Source: Allosphingosinicella deserti (GTDB lineage: Bacteria; Pseudomonadota; Alphaproteobacteria; Sphingomonadales; Sphingomonadaceae). From it: DNA of 64,000 bases. The position numbers were made by a program, and so were the translations under genes. Where the stretch lies: NCBI RefSeq assembly GCF_003012735.1, contig NZ_PXYI01000004.1, forward strand, positions 620,001 through 684,000, written 5' to 3'. Shown piece after piece: positions 47,999-55,999 of the stretch (position 1 is the stretch's first letter; the number at the start of each line of letters is the position of its first letter). The notes beneath the pieces were generated by a model. The model was not told the DNA's origin, ran no database searches, and saw only the letters and a program-made list of their open reading frames with translations.

Positions 47999-49844
47999 AG
48001 CCTGCCCTTCCCGGAGTATTGTAGCCGACGACATCCTGGTAATCCGCATCGAACGCATTCTCGATCCGGGCATAGGCCTCGATCCTGTCGTTGATGCGCC
48101 AGCCGAGGCGCAGCGAGGCAAGCAAGTAATCGTCCAGAGTGACGCGCGGGGAGGGGAAGAAATCGAAATCGGTGTCTCCGCGCTTCCCGACATAGCCAGC
48201 GGTCGCGCCCCAGCTGAGCCGCCCCGCGGTGCCGTTGGCAATCAGGTTGGCGCTATGCCGCGGGCGGCGCAGTTCACGGATCGGTGTCGTGCCGGATGTC
48301 TTCTGCTCCTCGGCGTCGAGATAGGTGTAGTTGACGCCGATCGTGGCCGCCGCCGATAGACGCCAGGACCCGTCCAGCTCGATACCGCGGCGCCGGCTCT
48401 TGCCTTGGGCATTGGCGGTGCTGGAGAGGAAGGTGGCGGGATCGTAGGTGTCGACGATCTCGCTGTTGAGCCGGTTGGAAAAGCCCGTGATCCCAGCCGA
48501 AAAGGCGCCACTTTGCCAGCGTGCGCCCGCTTCCCATCCCCGCGAGCTTTCCGCCTTCAGCATGGGATTGCCGGCGAACGAGCCCGGGAAGAAGCCGTAG
48601 AGATCGTAGAAACTCGGCTGAGCGATGCCCTCTCCGTAAGCGGCATGAAGGCGCCAGCCCGCAGTCGGCTCGATCACCGCTGCGGCCCGGAACGTGGTCG
48701 CATCGCGGAATTCGCTGAAGCTGTCGTGGCGAACCGAGAGGTCGGTGGAGATCTGCTCGCTCCAGCGCGCGTGCCATTCGCCGATGAAAGCGGTGAGGTG
48801 ACGGCCGCGATCCTGATCGGTGCCGCCGAAATAGACCTGGTCGCGGGCGCGGAAATCCTCGGCCTGATGCTCGATCGCGGCGGTCAGGCGGCTCCTGCCA
48901 AGGGTGCGGCTCACCTGAGCACCAGCGCTCAACCGCTCGCCCGAAGTTCGATTGAGCGGCTCGTCATCCAACCGGTTGCGATTGGTGCTGCCAAGCCAGC
49001 CGAGATCGCCTTGCAGTGACCAGCCGTCCACGTCCGCTTTGGCCCAGCCGCGGATCGCACCGATCCGGTTCCTGGTTTCGTCGAGCGTGTCGGCCCGTGC
49101 AAATGTGACAGGATCGGTGCCGTCGAATTCGCTCGTGCCTTCGATCCAATGTCCTGCAACGCCCAGTTCGATGCCGTCGGCGGGGCGGACGATGCCCTTG
49201 AGGCTTGCGCTGAACGTTTCGAAACCGTCATTCTCACCGCCATCGCCGAAGCTGTCGATGCCGTCGCTGCTGAGCCAGCCGGCGGATCCCGACACGCCGG
49301 CCGTGTCGGTACCGGCGGCGAATTGGGCGGAGGCTCGGACGCTGTCGAAGCTGCCATATTCGCCGAGCAGGCTGGCTTTGGTCCCGCCGATCGGATCGGC
49401 GGTCTCGATCGCGATCACGCCGCCGAGCGCTTCCGAGCCCCACAAGGCCGATTGCGGGCCGCGCACGATCTCCACCCGGGAAAGAGAGTCGGTGGTGAGC
49501 AGCTCGAACCGGGCCTCGTTGCCGGCGGCGGGATCGTTGAAGCGAATACCGTCAACGAACAGCAGAGTGTGGTTTGCCTCGGCGCCGCGAATGCGCAGCT
49601 GCGTCTGGGTGCCGCGGGGTCCGGTCGTCGCGACCGAAACGCCAGGGCTGAGGCGAAGGAGGTCCGTCGCGGACGGAAGGCCGAGAGCCTGCATCGTCTC
49701 GCTGCCGAAGATCGTGACGGAAACGGGCGCGCTCTCGGCATCGAGCGGTTCGCGCGCCGCGGTGACGACGATGCTGTCCTGAGTGGCTGCGTCGGCTGCG
49801 GTAGTCGGCGCCGCGAGTGCTGCGAGAATCAGAAACGGTGACAC
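47967..49844 (-). CDS. btuB: TonB-dependent vitamin B12 receptor BtuB
   Basis: 625 aa. GTG start at 49844 with AAGGAGG five bases upstream; the in-frame ATG at 49868 has no such site. Signal peptide to about Ala19, TonB box DSIVVTAAREP, plug domain (QLRIRGAEANHTLLFVDGIR, VEIVRGPQSALWGSEALGGV) and a 22-strand-type barrel. The upstream cobalamin riboswitch and the btuFCD genes downstream support B12 as ligand. The last residues (RIRFGD) lack the usual terminal aromatic, Phe being third from the end. Confidence 0.92.
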   Translation of the reverse strand: MSPFLILAALAAPTTAADAATQDSIVVTAAREPLDAESAPVSVTIFGSETMQALGLPSATDLLRLSPGVSVATTGPRGTQTQLRIRGAEANHTLLFVDGIRFNDPAAGNEARFELLTTDSLSRVEIVRGPQSALWGSEALGGVIAIETADPIGGTKASLLGEYGSFDSVRASAQFAAGTDTAGVSGSAGWLSSDGIDSFGDGGENDGFETFSASLKGIVRPADGIELGVAGHWIEGTSEFDGTDPVTFARADTLDETRNRIGAIRGWAKADVDGWSLQGDLGWLGSTNRNRLDDEPLNRTSGERLSAGAQVSRTLGRSRLTAAIEHQAEDFRARDQVYFGGTDQDRGRHLTAFIGEWHARWSEQISTDLSVRHDSFSEFRDATTFRAAAVIEPTAGWRLHAAYGEGIAQPSFYDLYGFFPGSFAGNPMLKAESSRGWEAGARWQSGAFSAGITGFSNRLNSEIVDTYDPATFLSSTANAQGKSRRRGIELDGSWRLSAAATIGVNYTYLDAEEQKTSGTTPIRELRRPRHSANLIANGTAGRLSWGATAGYVGKRGDTDFDFFPSPRVTLDDYLLASLRLGWRINDRIEAYARIENAFDADYQDVVGYNTPGRAGYAGLRIRFGD

Positions 49845-49944
49845 TGTGTCCTCCTTGAACAACGACATGGCTGTCGTCTCGGAGGCCTTTCGCCGAGCCG
49901 GGCGAAGTGCCGCGCATCGCGCAGCTCCCGGCGCGGTGCGGACG

Positions 49945-50092
49945 ACAAGGCGAAGGCAGGTCTCCTGGCTCCCGGGTCGTCGCCTGGTCCGGTCCGTTGT
50001 GGAGCGGGGGCTCACCGTTCACAGTTGCGGGTACAGCGCCGGTTTCCCACCGGCTTCCCATTTTCACCGCGCCACGGCGCGGCACCTTCGCT
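49945..50092 (-). promoter_or_regulatory. Cobalamin (adenosylcobalamin) riboswitch
   Basis: On the minus strand the aptamer reads from about 50092 to 49945. The B12 box GCCAGGAGACCTGCC is perfect (49969-49955), and the upstream core has GCCGGTGGGAAACCGGCGCT and ACCCGCAACTGTGAA, the invariant segments of the class. It ends about 100 bases before the btuB start codon, so it can control btuB-btuF-btuC-btuD. Whether it works by termination or by hiding the AAGGAGG site cannot be read with certainty. Confidence 0.95.
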
Positions 50093-50098
50093 GAGCCG

Positions 50099-50128
50099 GC
50101 GCTAGTCGGGGGCAGCCCGTCTTGTCAA
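50099..50128 (-). promoter_or_regulatory. Putative promoter of the riboswitch-btuB operon
   Basis: Minus strand TTGACA (50128-50123), 18 bp, TAGCGC (50104-50099). Predicted start near 50092, exactly where the riboswitch begins. The -35 overlaps that of the divergent rpmE promoter. Confidence 0.5.
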
Positions 50129-50150
50129 TTCGCCCACTTTTGGCTACATG
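50122..50150 (+). promoter_or_regulatory. Putative rpmE promoter
   Basis: TTGTCA (50122-50127), 17 bp, TACATG (50145-50150); predicted start near 50157, leader about 53 nt. Confidence 0.5.
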
Positions 50151-50168
50151 CCGCACCGCCTTCCATGA

Positions 50169-50186
50169 GGCTGGTCGGAACCAGCC
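50169..50186 (+). promoter_or_regulatory. Leader hairpin before rpmE
   Basis: Perfect seven-base stem GGCTGGT (50169-50175) / ACCAGCC (50180-50186) with loop CGGA, about twelve bases into the predicted mRNA and upstream of AAGGA. L31 genes of several phyla have autoregulatory leaders; that this is one is inference. Confidence 0.45.
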
Positions 50187-50209
50187 AAACTCCAAGGAAT
50201 ATCAAGACG

Positions 50210-50443
50210 ATGAAAGCCGAGACCCATCCCGATTACCACATGATCAAGGTGCAGATGACCGACGGCACCGTGTTCGAGACCCGCTCCACCTGGGGCAAGG
50301 AAGGCGACACGCTCCAGCTCGACATCGATCCCAAGGTCCATCCGGCCTGGACCGGCAACACCGGCCGCGTGCTGGATCAGGGCGGTCAGGTCGCGCGCTT
50401 CAACAAGCGTTTCGGCGGCCTTTCGCTCGGCAACCGCAAGTAA
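50210..50443 (+). CDS. rpmE: 50S ribosomal protein L31, Cys-less form
   Basis: 77 aa. [39 protein letters not shown] and RFNKRFGGL are the L31 blocks. It has no cysteine at all, so it is the zinc-independent (C-minus) type. The ATG at 50210 follows AAGGA at about twelve bases. Only 17 bases separate it from the acetyltransferase gene. Confidence 0.96.
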   Translation: MKAETHPDYHMIKVQMTDGTVFETRSTWGKEGDTLQLDIDPKVHPAWTGNTGRVLDQGGQVARFNKRFGGLSLGNRK

Positions 50444-50460
50444 GACCGGCAGGCAGCCGC

Positions 50461-50982
50461 GTGGTCCCGATCCTCGAGACCGCGCGGCTGCGGCTCAGAG
50501 CATTTCGCGAGAGCGATCTCGACGGCCAGGCAAGGATGCTGGGCGACCCCGGCTTCATGCGCTATCTGGGCGGGAAGACGCTTACCCGCGAGGACAGCTG
50601 GCGACGGCTGCTCTCCGGGGCCGGCCTCTGGTCGATGCTAGGCTATGGCTATTGGGGCGTTGAAAACCGCGCGGACGGTGCCTTCATCGGCCAGGTCGGC
50701 TTTGCGGACTTCAATCGCGACATGACACCCTCGATCGAGGGGATCCCGGAAATGGGCTGGGTGCTCGCACCCGAGACACACGGGCAGGGCTTCGCCTCGG
50801 AAGCCGTGACTGCCGCGCTCGACTGGGCACGCCAAGCACTTAGCGGCCGCGAGATTGTTGCGATCATCGATCCTGCAAACACGCCTTCAATACGCGTTGC
50901 AGAGAAAGCCGGCTTCGCCGCCCGAGAAGAAGCCCTGTATCGCTCCGATCCCATCCTGCTCTTCCGCCGCGCGCCGGACTGA
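50461..50982 (+). CDS. GNAT-family N-acetyltransferase (RimJ/RimL-like)
   Basis: 173 aa. ILETARLRLRAFRESDLDG, the acetyl-CoA strand EMGWVLAPETHGQGFASEAV and the C-terminal NTPSIRVAEKAGF are classical for the ribosomal-protein/small-molecule acetyltransferase group. The substrate is unknown. The GTG start is inferred from the domain start; its ribosome binding site is weak, so coupling to rpmE is likely. Confidence 0.9.
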   Translation: MVPILETARLRLRAFRESDLDGQARMLGDPGFMRYLGGKTLTREDSWRRLLSGAGLWSMLGYGYWGVENRADGAFIGQVGFADFNRDMTPSIEGIPEMGWVLAPETHGQGFASEAVTAALDWARQALSGREIVAIIDPANTPSIRVAEKAGFAAREEALYRSDPILLFRRAPD

Positions 50983-50985
50983 GGT

Positions 50986-52032
50986 TCAATCCTCGATCGT
51001 CTCCGCAAGTGCCACGGGCGAGAGGAAAGGTTTCCTTTCCTTCAGCACCAGATCCGCGACGGCCGCGCCGAACATTTCGGACGTCGGCTCGCCATGGTAG
51101 AGGCGCGGCATCATGCCCTCCGACCCCATGCTGATCAGCAAACCGTAGACCGGCTTGGTGAGCGTCAGCCGGCCGAATGCGTCGCTGAACAGGGGAACAA
51201 CTTCAGGCGGCAGTCGGATCAGGCGATAGGTGGCAAGTCCGGGTACGGTGGCGACGTAGAGGATATCGTCAGACCCGCGCCGGATCGGCGCGTCGCCGAG
51301 CATTACCTTCGCTTGGCCGACGACCGGCAGTGATTCCTCCTTGGCAGGCTCGAACGTCATCGAGCGGGCCAGCAACCGGCCGAGCATGGATCCGCCGTGA
51401 TCGCTGATGAACGGCTCGGAGGCCGGCATCGTGCATGCCTGCCCGGAGCAGTTCCCGGCGGCCGCGAGGATCTCGTTCCACGGCAAAGCCGTCACGAAGC
51501 CGTCCAGAGCCCTTTCCTGCTCGACGTCCTTGACGTTCGTTAGAGTGGCGCGGACCTTCGCCCGCCATGGACCGATGTCGGCGAAGTAGAGATAATCCAT
51601 CACAGTGCCGGGGCCGATGCCGGTCTTGAAGGTCGCCTTGTAAAGATGGAGCGGCGAAGTGGCGGGAACATCGAAAGGGCCGGCCGACCAGACGAATGCA
51701 GTCGGCGACAGCGTTGCGAAGGAGAGGATCGAACCCTTCAGTCGGTGCTCGGGCAGGGCGCCGGGCCGGAACAGGTAGACGGTCGCGCTGATCTCTGCGC
51801 CGTCTTTCTTGAGCCGATAGGTTGCGGTCACGTCATTGTCGCTGATCTGACCGAGCTTGACACGCTTGAACCCGAACCTCTCAGCGGGGAAGCCGACCCG
51901 GCTCGCCCTGTGCAAGGCGGGGCCACCGTCTCCCGCCTGCCAGGCGCCGCCGGCACTTGCCTGTGGCGCCGCCGTGGCTCCACCGATCGGCAGGCATGAA
52001 GCAATCAAAGCTAGTGCAAGAATGATTCTCAT
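50986..52032 (-). CDS. Secreted hypothetical protein
   Basis: 348 aa, not recognised. Signal peptide to about Ala22 (IILALALIASCLPIGGATA). The mature protein is rich in predicted beta strands with no repeat or catalytic motif I can name. Two Cys in GNCSGQACTMP near residue 195 may form a disulfide. Features such as VTATYRLKKDGAEISATVYL suggest a beta-sandwich. It lies downstream of the MoxR ATPase, 62 bases away on the same strand, and converges on the acetyltransferase gene, three bases from its stop. Confidence 0.75.
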   Translation of the reverse strand: MRIILALALIASCLPIGGATAAPQASAGGAWQAGDGGPALHRASRVGFPAERFGFKRVKLGQISDNDVTATYRLKKDGAEISATVYLFRPGALPEHRLKGSILSFATLSPTAFVWSAGPFDVPATSPLHLYKATFKTGIGPGTVMDYLYFADIGPWRAKVRATLTNVKDVEQERALDGFVTALPWNEILAAAGNCSGQACTMPASEPFISDHGGSMLGRLLARSMTFEPAKEESLPVVGQAKVMLGDAPIRRGSDDILYVATVPGLATYRLIRLPPEVVPLFSDAFGRLTLTKPVYGLLISMGSEGMMPRLYHGEPTSEMFGAAVADLVLKERKPFLSPVALAETIED

Positions 52033-52094
52033 CCGACATCCCCCCCCGAACCGAAGGCTATGTCAGCCATGCCCAAGTGGCAAGCGGCCGGGGA

Positions 52095-52940
52095 TCAGCC
52101 GCCCGGTCGCCGCGCCATGAAGGCGAGGCGCTCGAACAGCATGATGTCCTGCTCGTTCTTGAGGAGCGCACCGTGCAGCGGCGGGATCGCCTTTGACGGA
52201 TCGCGGGACTGCAGCACCTCGAGCGGCATGTCCTCGTGGAGAAGCAGCTTCAGCCAATCGAGCAATTCGCTGGTCGATGGCTTCTTCTTGAGGCCCGGCA
52301 CGTCACGGACCTGGTAGAAGATGTCGAGCGCTTTTCCGACCAGCAGCTTCTGGATTCCGGGGAAGTGAACGTCGATGATCGCCTGCATCGTCTCGCGAGC
52401 GGGGAACTTGATATAGTGGAAGAAGCAGCGGCGAAGGAACGCGTCGGGCAGTTCCTTCTCGTTGTTCGAGGTGATGACGACGATCGGCCGCTCATGGGCC
52501 CTTACTGTCTCTCCGGTCTCGTAGACGTGGAATTCCATTCGATCGAGCTCCTGCAGGAGATCGTTGGGGAATTCGATGTCGGCCTTGTCGATCTCGTCGA
52601 TCAGCAGGACCGGCAAAGCGGGACTGGTGAACGCCTCCCACAATTTTCCGCGCCGAATATAGTTGGAAATGTCGTGGACCCTGGGATCACCCAACTGGCC
52701 GTCGCGAAGACGAGCGACCGCATCATATTCATAGAGGCCCTGATGCGCCTTGGTCGTCGACTTCACGTGCCATTCGATCAGCGGCGCGCCGACGGCTGTT
52801 GCGATCTCATGGGCAAGGACGGTCTTGCCGGTCCCGGGTTCGCCCTTGACGAGGAGCGGGCGGCGAAGCGTGACGGCGGCGTTGACGGCGACCTTGAGAT
52901 CGTCGGTCGCGACATAATCCTTGGTGCCCTCGAACCGCAT
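52095..52940 (-). CDS. MoxR-family AAA+ ATPase
   Basis: 281 aa. Walker A GEPGTGKTVLAHE (about residues 38-45), Walker B VLLIDEIDKAD, sensor 1 VITSNNEKELPDAFLRRC and the MoxR-type KFPARETMQAI. MoxR ATPases activate metalloenzymes or assemble complexes together with a VWA-domain partner. No VWA gene is adjacent on either side, which is unusual. The unknown secreted protein downstream may be co-transcribed. Confidence 0.92.
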   Translation of the reverse strand: MRFEGTKDYVATDDLKVAVNAAVTLRRPLLVKGEPGTGKTVLAHEIATAVGAPLIEWHVKSTTKAHQGLYEYDAVARLRDGQLGDPRVHDISNYIRRGKLWEAFTSPALPVLLIDEIDKADIEFPNDLLQELDRMEFHVYETGETVRAHERPIVVITSNNEKELPDAFLRRCFFHYIKFPARETMQAIIDVHFPGIQKLLVGKALDIFYQVRDVPGLKKKPSTSELLDWLKLLLHEDMPLEVLQSRDPSKAIPPLHGALLKNEQDIMLFERLAFMARRPGG

Positions 52941-53027
52941 GCCCGTCCTTCCGCTTACGTAAGCTGCGAGCGTTAAAGGAGGGGCGTTCCAAGGGCAAGC
53001 CGACGGCCCGCGCAGCAGCCAGGAGGA

Positions 53028-53699
53028 TCAGCCGACCAGCCGCGCCTGATGACGGGCTTCCAGCACGTCCCACAGGCCGCGATGCTGCAGCAGCACTTGC
53101 TGGGCGCCGAACAGAAGAGCGCGCTGCACGGCGGCGCTGCCGGCGAAGGCGTCCGCCAGAGTAGCGATCGTTTCGATGTCCCCGGCCATGCAAGGCGGCG
53201 GCTCGACTCCGAAGCGGATTGCCGCCGAGTCGAGAACGGTGCGGACATGTGCCCAATCGAGCACGATCGCCATGGCAGTGCCGAGCGCACAGCCATGACG
53301 CTCGGACTGGGCGAGCATCTCCATCGCGTGGCGCTGAGCGATGATCGTCGAGTCGGTGCCGGCGGCGCCTGGCGTGCTCGGCACAGGACCTGCGGCCACC
53401 GCCAGACGCGCGAGATAGGCCCGCTCGCCGGCGAAGGCGTAGGTCGCCTGCGCGAGCCAGGCGCGGGAGGCGGGCTCGACCGCACGGGTCGATGCATGGT
53501 CGATCACGCCGGGATACCGCCCGTGCAAGGTGCACAGATAGTGGATGAGATCGGACAGGCCGCGCGCGCTGTGCTCGCCGCGCAGCAATTCGCCCGCCTG
53601 CGACCAGGGATGCGACGCGCTGCCATTGTCGCGGACGCACGCGAGCAGGAGCTGCCCGGTCTCGGCGACTCGTGCCATGCCGAGCGAAGCTGTTGCCAT
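53028..53699 (-). CDS. Hypothetical protein, helical, Sphingomonadales-type
   Basis: 223 aa, not recognised. Almost entirely helical (for example SRAWLAQATYAFAGERAYLA and QRHAMEMLAQSERHGCALGT), soluble, with scattered His and Cys (HGRYPGVIDHAS, CMAGDIETIATL). The ATG at 53699 is preferred: it follows GGGAGACACAGGGAC, and the longer upstream frame is not protein-like. The ferritin-like look is only an impression. Confidence 0.72.
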   Translation of the reverse strand: MATASLGMARVAETGQLLLACVRDNGSASHPWSQAGELLRGEHSARGLSDLIHYLCTLHGRYPGVIDHASTRAVEPASRAWLAQATYAFAGERAYLARLAVAAGPVPSTPGAAGTDSTIIAQRHAMEMLAQSERHGCALGTAMAIVLDWAHVRTVLDSAAIRFGVEPPPCMAGDIETIATLADAFAGSAAVQRALLFGAQQVLLQHRGLWDVLEARHQARLVG

Positions 53700-53890
53700 G
53701 TCCCTGTGTCTCCCGAACGTTTCGAAGACCCCTCTACGCCTCTGACCTATATCAATGCCGTAAAAACGAGGTTTATGACGCGTTAGGGATGTTGCTGTGT
53801 TTTGGGCCGAGCGCGCCTTCACGCCACCTACGGGCGTTGGCAAGGCGGCGCGGGGATGAGGGCCGTTCGACCGTATGCGTCTCCACAAAC

Positions 53891-53920
53891 AAAAAGCCCC
53901 TCCACGAAGGGAGGGGCTTC
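53891..53920 (-). terminator. Rho-independent terminator after rpoD
   Basis: Minus strand stem AGCCCCTCC (53918-53910) / GGAGGGGCT (53903-53895) followed by TTTTTG, 23 bases after the rpoD stop. The stem resembles the REP-like palindromes elsewhere in the window. The rest of 53700-53890 holds no gene. Confidence 0.85.
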
Positions 53921-53942
53921 TCAACAACTTGGTGAAAATTGC

Positions 53943-55979
53943 TTACTGGTCGAGGAAGCTGCGCATCTTCCGGGAGCGGGAGGGATGCTTGAGCTTGCGA
54001 AGCGCCTTCGCCTCGATCTGGCGGATACGCTCTCGGGTGACCGAGAATTGCTGGCCGACTTCCTCGAGCGTGTGATCGGTGTTCATGCCGATGCCGAACC
54101 GCATGCGGAGCACGCGCTCCTCGCGCGGCGTCAGCGAGGCGAGAACCCGTGTGACCGTTTCCTTGAGGTTGGCCTGGATCGCCGCGTCGACCGGAATGAC
54201 CGCATTCTTGTCCTCGATGAAATCGCCGAGATGGGAATCCTCCTCGTCGCCGATGGGCGTTTCGAGGCTGATCGGCTCCTTGGCGATCTTCATCACCTTG
54301 CGAACCTTTTCGAGCGGCATCGACAGACGCTCCGCCAGTTCTTCCGGAGTCGGCTCGCGGCCGATTTCGTGGAGGATCTGACGCGAGGTGCGGACCAGCT
54401 TGTTGATGGTCTCGATCATGTGGACCGGGATACGAATGGTCCGTGCCTGGTCGGCGATCGAGCGGGTGATCGCCTGCCGGATCCACCAGGTCGCGTAGGT
54501 CGAGAATTTGTAGCCTCGGCGATATTCGAACTTATCGACAGCCTTCATCAGGCCGATATTGCCCTCCTGGATGAGATCCAGGAACTGCAGGCCGCGGTTG
54601 GTGTACTTCTTCGCGATGGAGATCACGAGGCGCAGATTGGCCTCGACCATTTCCTTCTTGGCGATCCGCGCCTCACGCTCGCCCTTCTGAACCTGATTCA
54701 CGATCCGGCGGAATTCGGCGAGGCTCATGCCGGTCGCCTGGGCGATCTCGGCGATTTCTGTGCGGATGCGCTCGATCGCGGACGATTCCGTGGAGCAGAA
54801 GGCGTTCCACTTCTTGTCGAGGTTGCAGACGCGCTCCGTCCAGCCCTCGTCGAGCTCGTGACCCATATAAGCATCGAGGAAGGCGCGCCGCGGCACCTTG
54901 TGACGCTCGGCGAGACGCAGCATCTGGCCGCCGAGCGCGGTCAGGCGCCGGTTGTAGCTGTAGAGCTGATCGACGAGATACTCGATCTTGGCGTTGTGAA
55001 ACTGGACGCTCTCGACCTCGGCGGTGAGCTGATCGCGCAGATCCTGATATTTGGATTCGTCGCCCGGACCGAACGACTGGCCAGCGCTCATCGAATCCAT
55101 TCGCGCCGTCTGAAGCTTTGCGAACTTGCGGTAGAGATCGGTGATCTTGGCGAAGCGCTCCAGCGCCTGCGGCTTCAGCGTCTCCTCCATCTGGGCGAGG
55201 GAGAGGGTGTTGTCCTCCTCTTCTTCCTCGAAGCGGTTCTCGGCCCGGCGCTGGACGACGTTGCCGTCCTCGTCCTCTTCCTCGGTGACCTCCTCGACGT
55301 CTTCTTCCTCCTTAAAGGAAGGACCGGCAGCCGCCTCGCTGATCTCGCCGTCGGCGCCTTCCTCGGCGCCTTCGACCTGCTCGGGAGTGGGGCCCTTGGA
55401 CAGCATCGCGTCGAGATCGAGGATCTCGCGCAGCTGCATGTGGCCCTCGTTCAGGGCATTGGACCATTCGATGATCGCGTTGAAGGTGATCGGGCTCTCG
55501 CAAAGGCCCCAGATCATCGTGTCGCGGCCGGCCTCAATGCGCTTCGCGATCGCGATCTCGCCTTCGCGGGAGAGCAGCTCGACCGCTCCCATCTCGCGCA
55601 GGTACATGCGCACCGGATCGTCGGTCCGGTCGACGGTTTCCTTCTTCTTCTCGATGATGAAGCGCTCGCCGTCGCTGCCATCCTGCTCGTCGATACCGCC
55701 GTCGGAATCGGGCTCGGACGAGGATTCCTCGTCGTCACTGTCGTCATTCTCGACGATGTTGACGCCCATCTCGCTGAGCGCGGACATCACGTCCTCGACC
55801 TGATCGGAGGACATCTGATCCTGCGGGAGGGCCTCGTTGAGCTCGTCATAGGTGATCACGCCGCGCTTCTTGGCGCGCGCAAGCAGCTTCTTGATCGAAG
55901 CCTCGTTGAGGTCGATCAGCGGAGCATCGCCCCCGTCCTGCTTGTCTTCCGCATCGACCGCCGTGTTCGTCTTCGCCAT
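53943..55979 (-). CDS. rpoD: RNA polymerase primary sigma factor RpoD
   Basis: 678 aa. Region 1.1 at about residues 30-80, region 1.2 ([20 protein letters not shown]), a very acidic non-conserved region (about 215-275, including [16 protein letters not shown]), then region 2 ([20 protein letters not shown]), region 2.4 with [14 protein letters not shown], region 3 and region 4.2 ([20 protein letters not shown]). Directs RNA polymerase to housekeeping promoters. It starts 20 bases after dnaG ends, the common dnaG-rpoD order. Confidence 0.98.
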   Translation of the reverse strand: MAKTNTAVDAEDKQDGGDAPLIDLNEASIKKLLARAKKRGVITYDELNEALPQDQMSSDQVEDVMSALSEMGVNIVENDDSDDEESSSEPDSDGGIDEQDGSDGERFIIEKKKETVDRTDDPVRMYLREMGAVELLSREGEIAIAKRIEAGRDTMIWGLCESPITFNAIIEWSNALNEGHMQLREILDLDAMLSKGPTPEQVEGAEEGADGEISEAAAGPSFKEEEDVEEVTEEEDEDGNVVQRRAENRFEEEEEDNTLSLAQMEETLKPQALERFAKITDLYRKFAKLQTARMDSMSAGQSFGPGDESKYQDLRDQLTAEVESVQFHNAKIEYLVDQLYSYNRRLTALGGQMLRLAERHKVPRRAFLDAYMGHELDEGWTERVCNLDKKWNAFCSTESSAIERIRTEIAEIAQATGMSLAEFRRIVNQVQKGEREARIAKKEMVEANLRLVISIAKKYTNRGLQFLDLIQEGNIGLMKAVDKFEYRRGYKFSTYATWWIRQAITRSIADQARTIRIPVHMIETINKLVRTSRQILHEIGREPTPEELAERLSMPLEKVRKVMKIAKEPISLETPIGDEEDSHLGDFIEDKNAVIPVDAAIQANLKETVTRVLASLTPREERVLRMRFGIGMNTDHTLEEVGQQFSVTRERIRQIEAKALRKLKHPSRSRKMRSFLDQ

Positions 55980-55999
55980 TTAAACGCCTTGTTCCTGTC

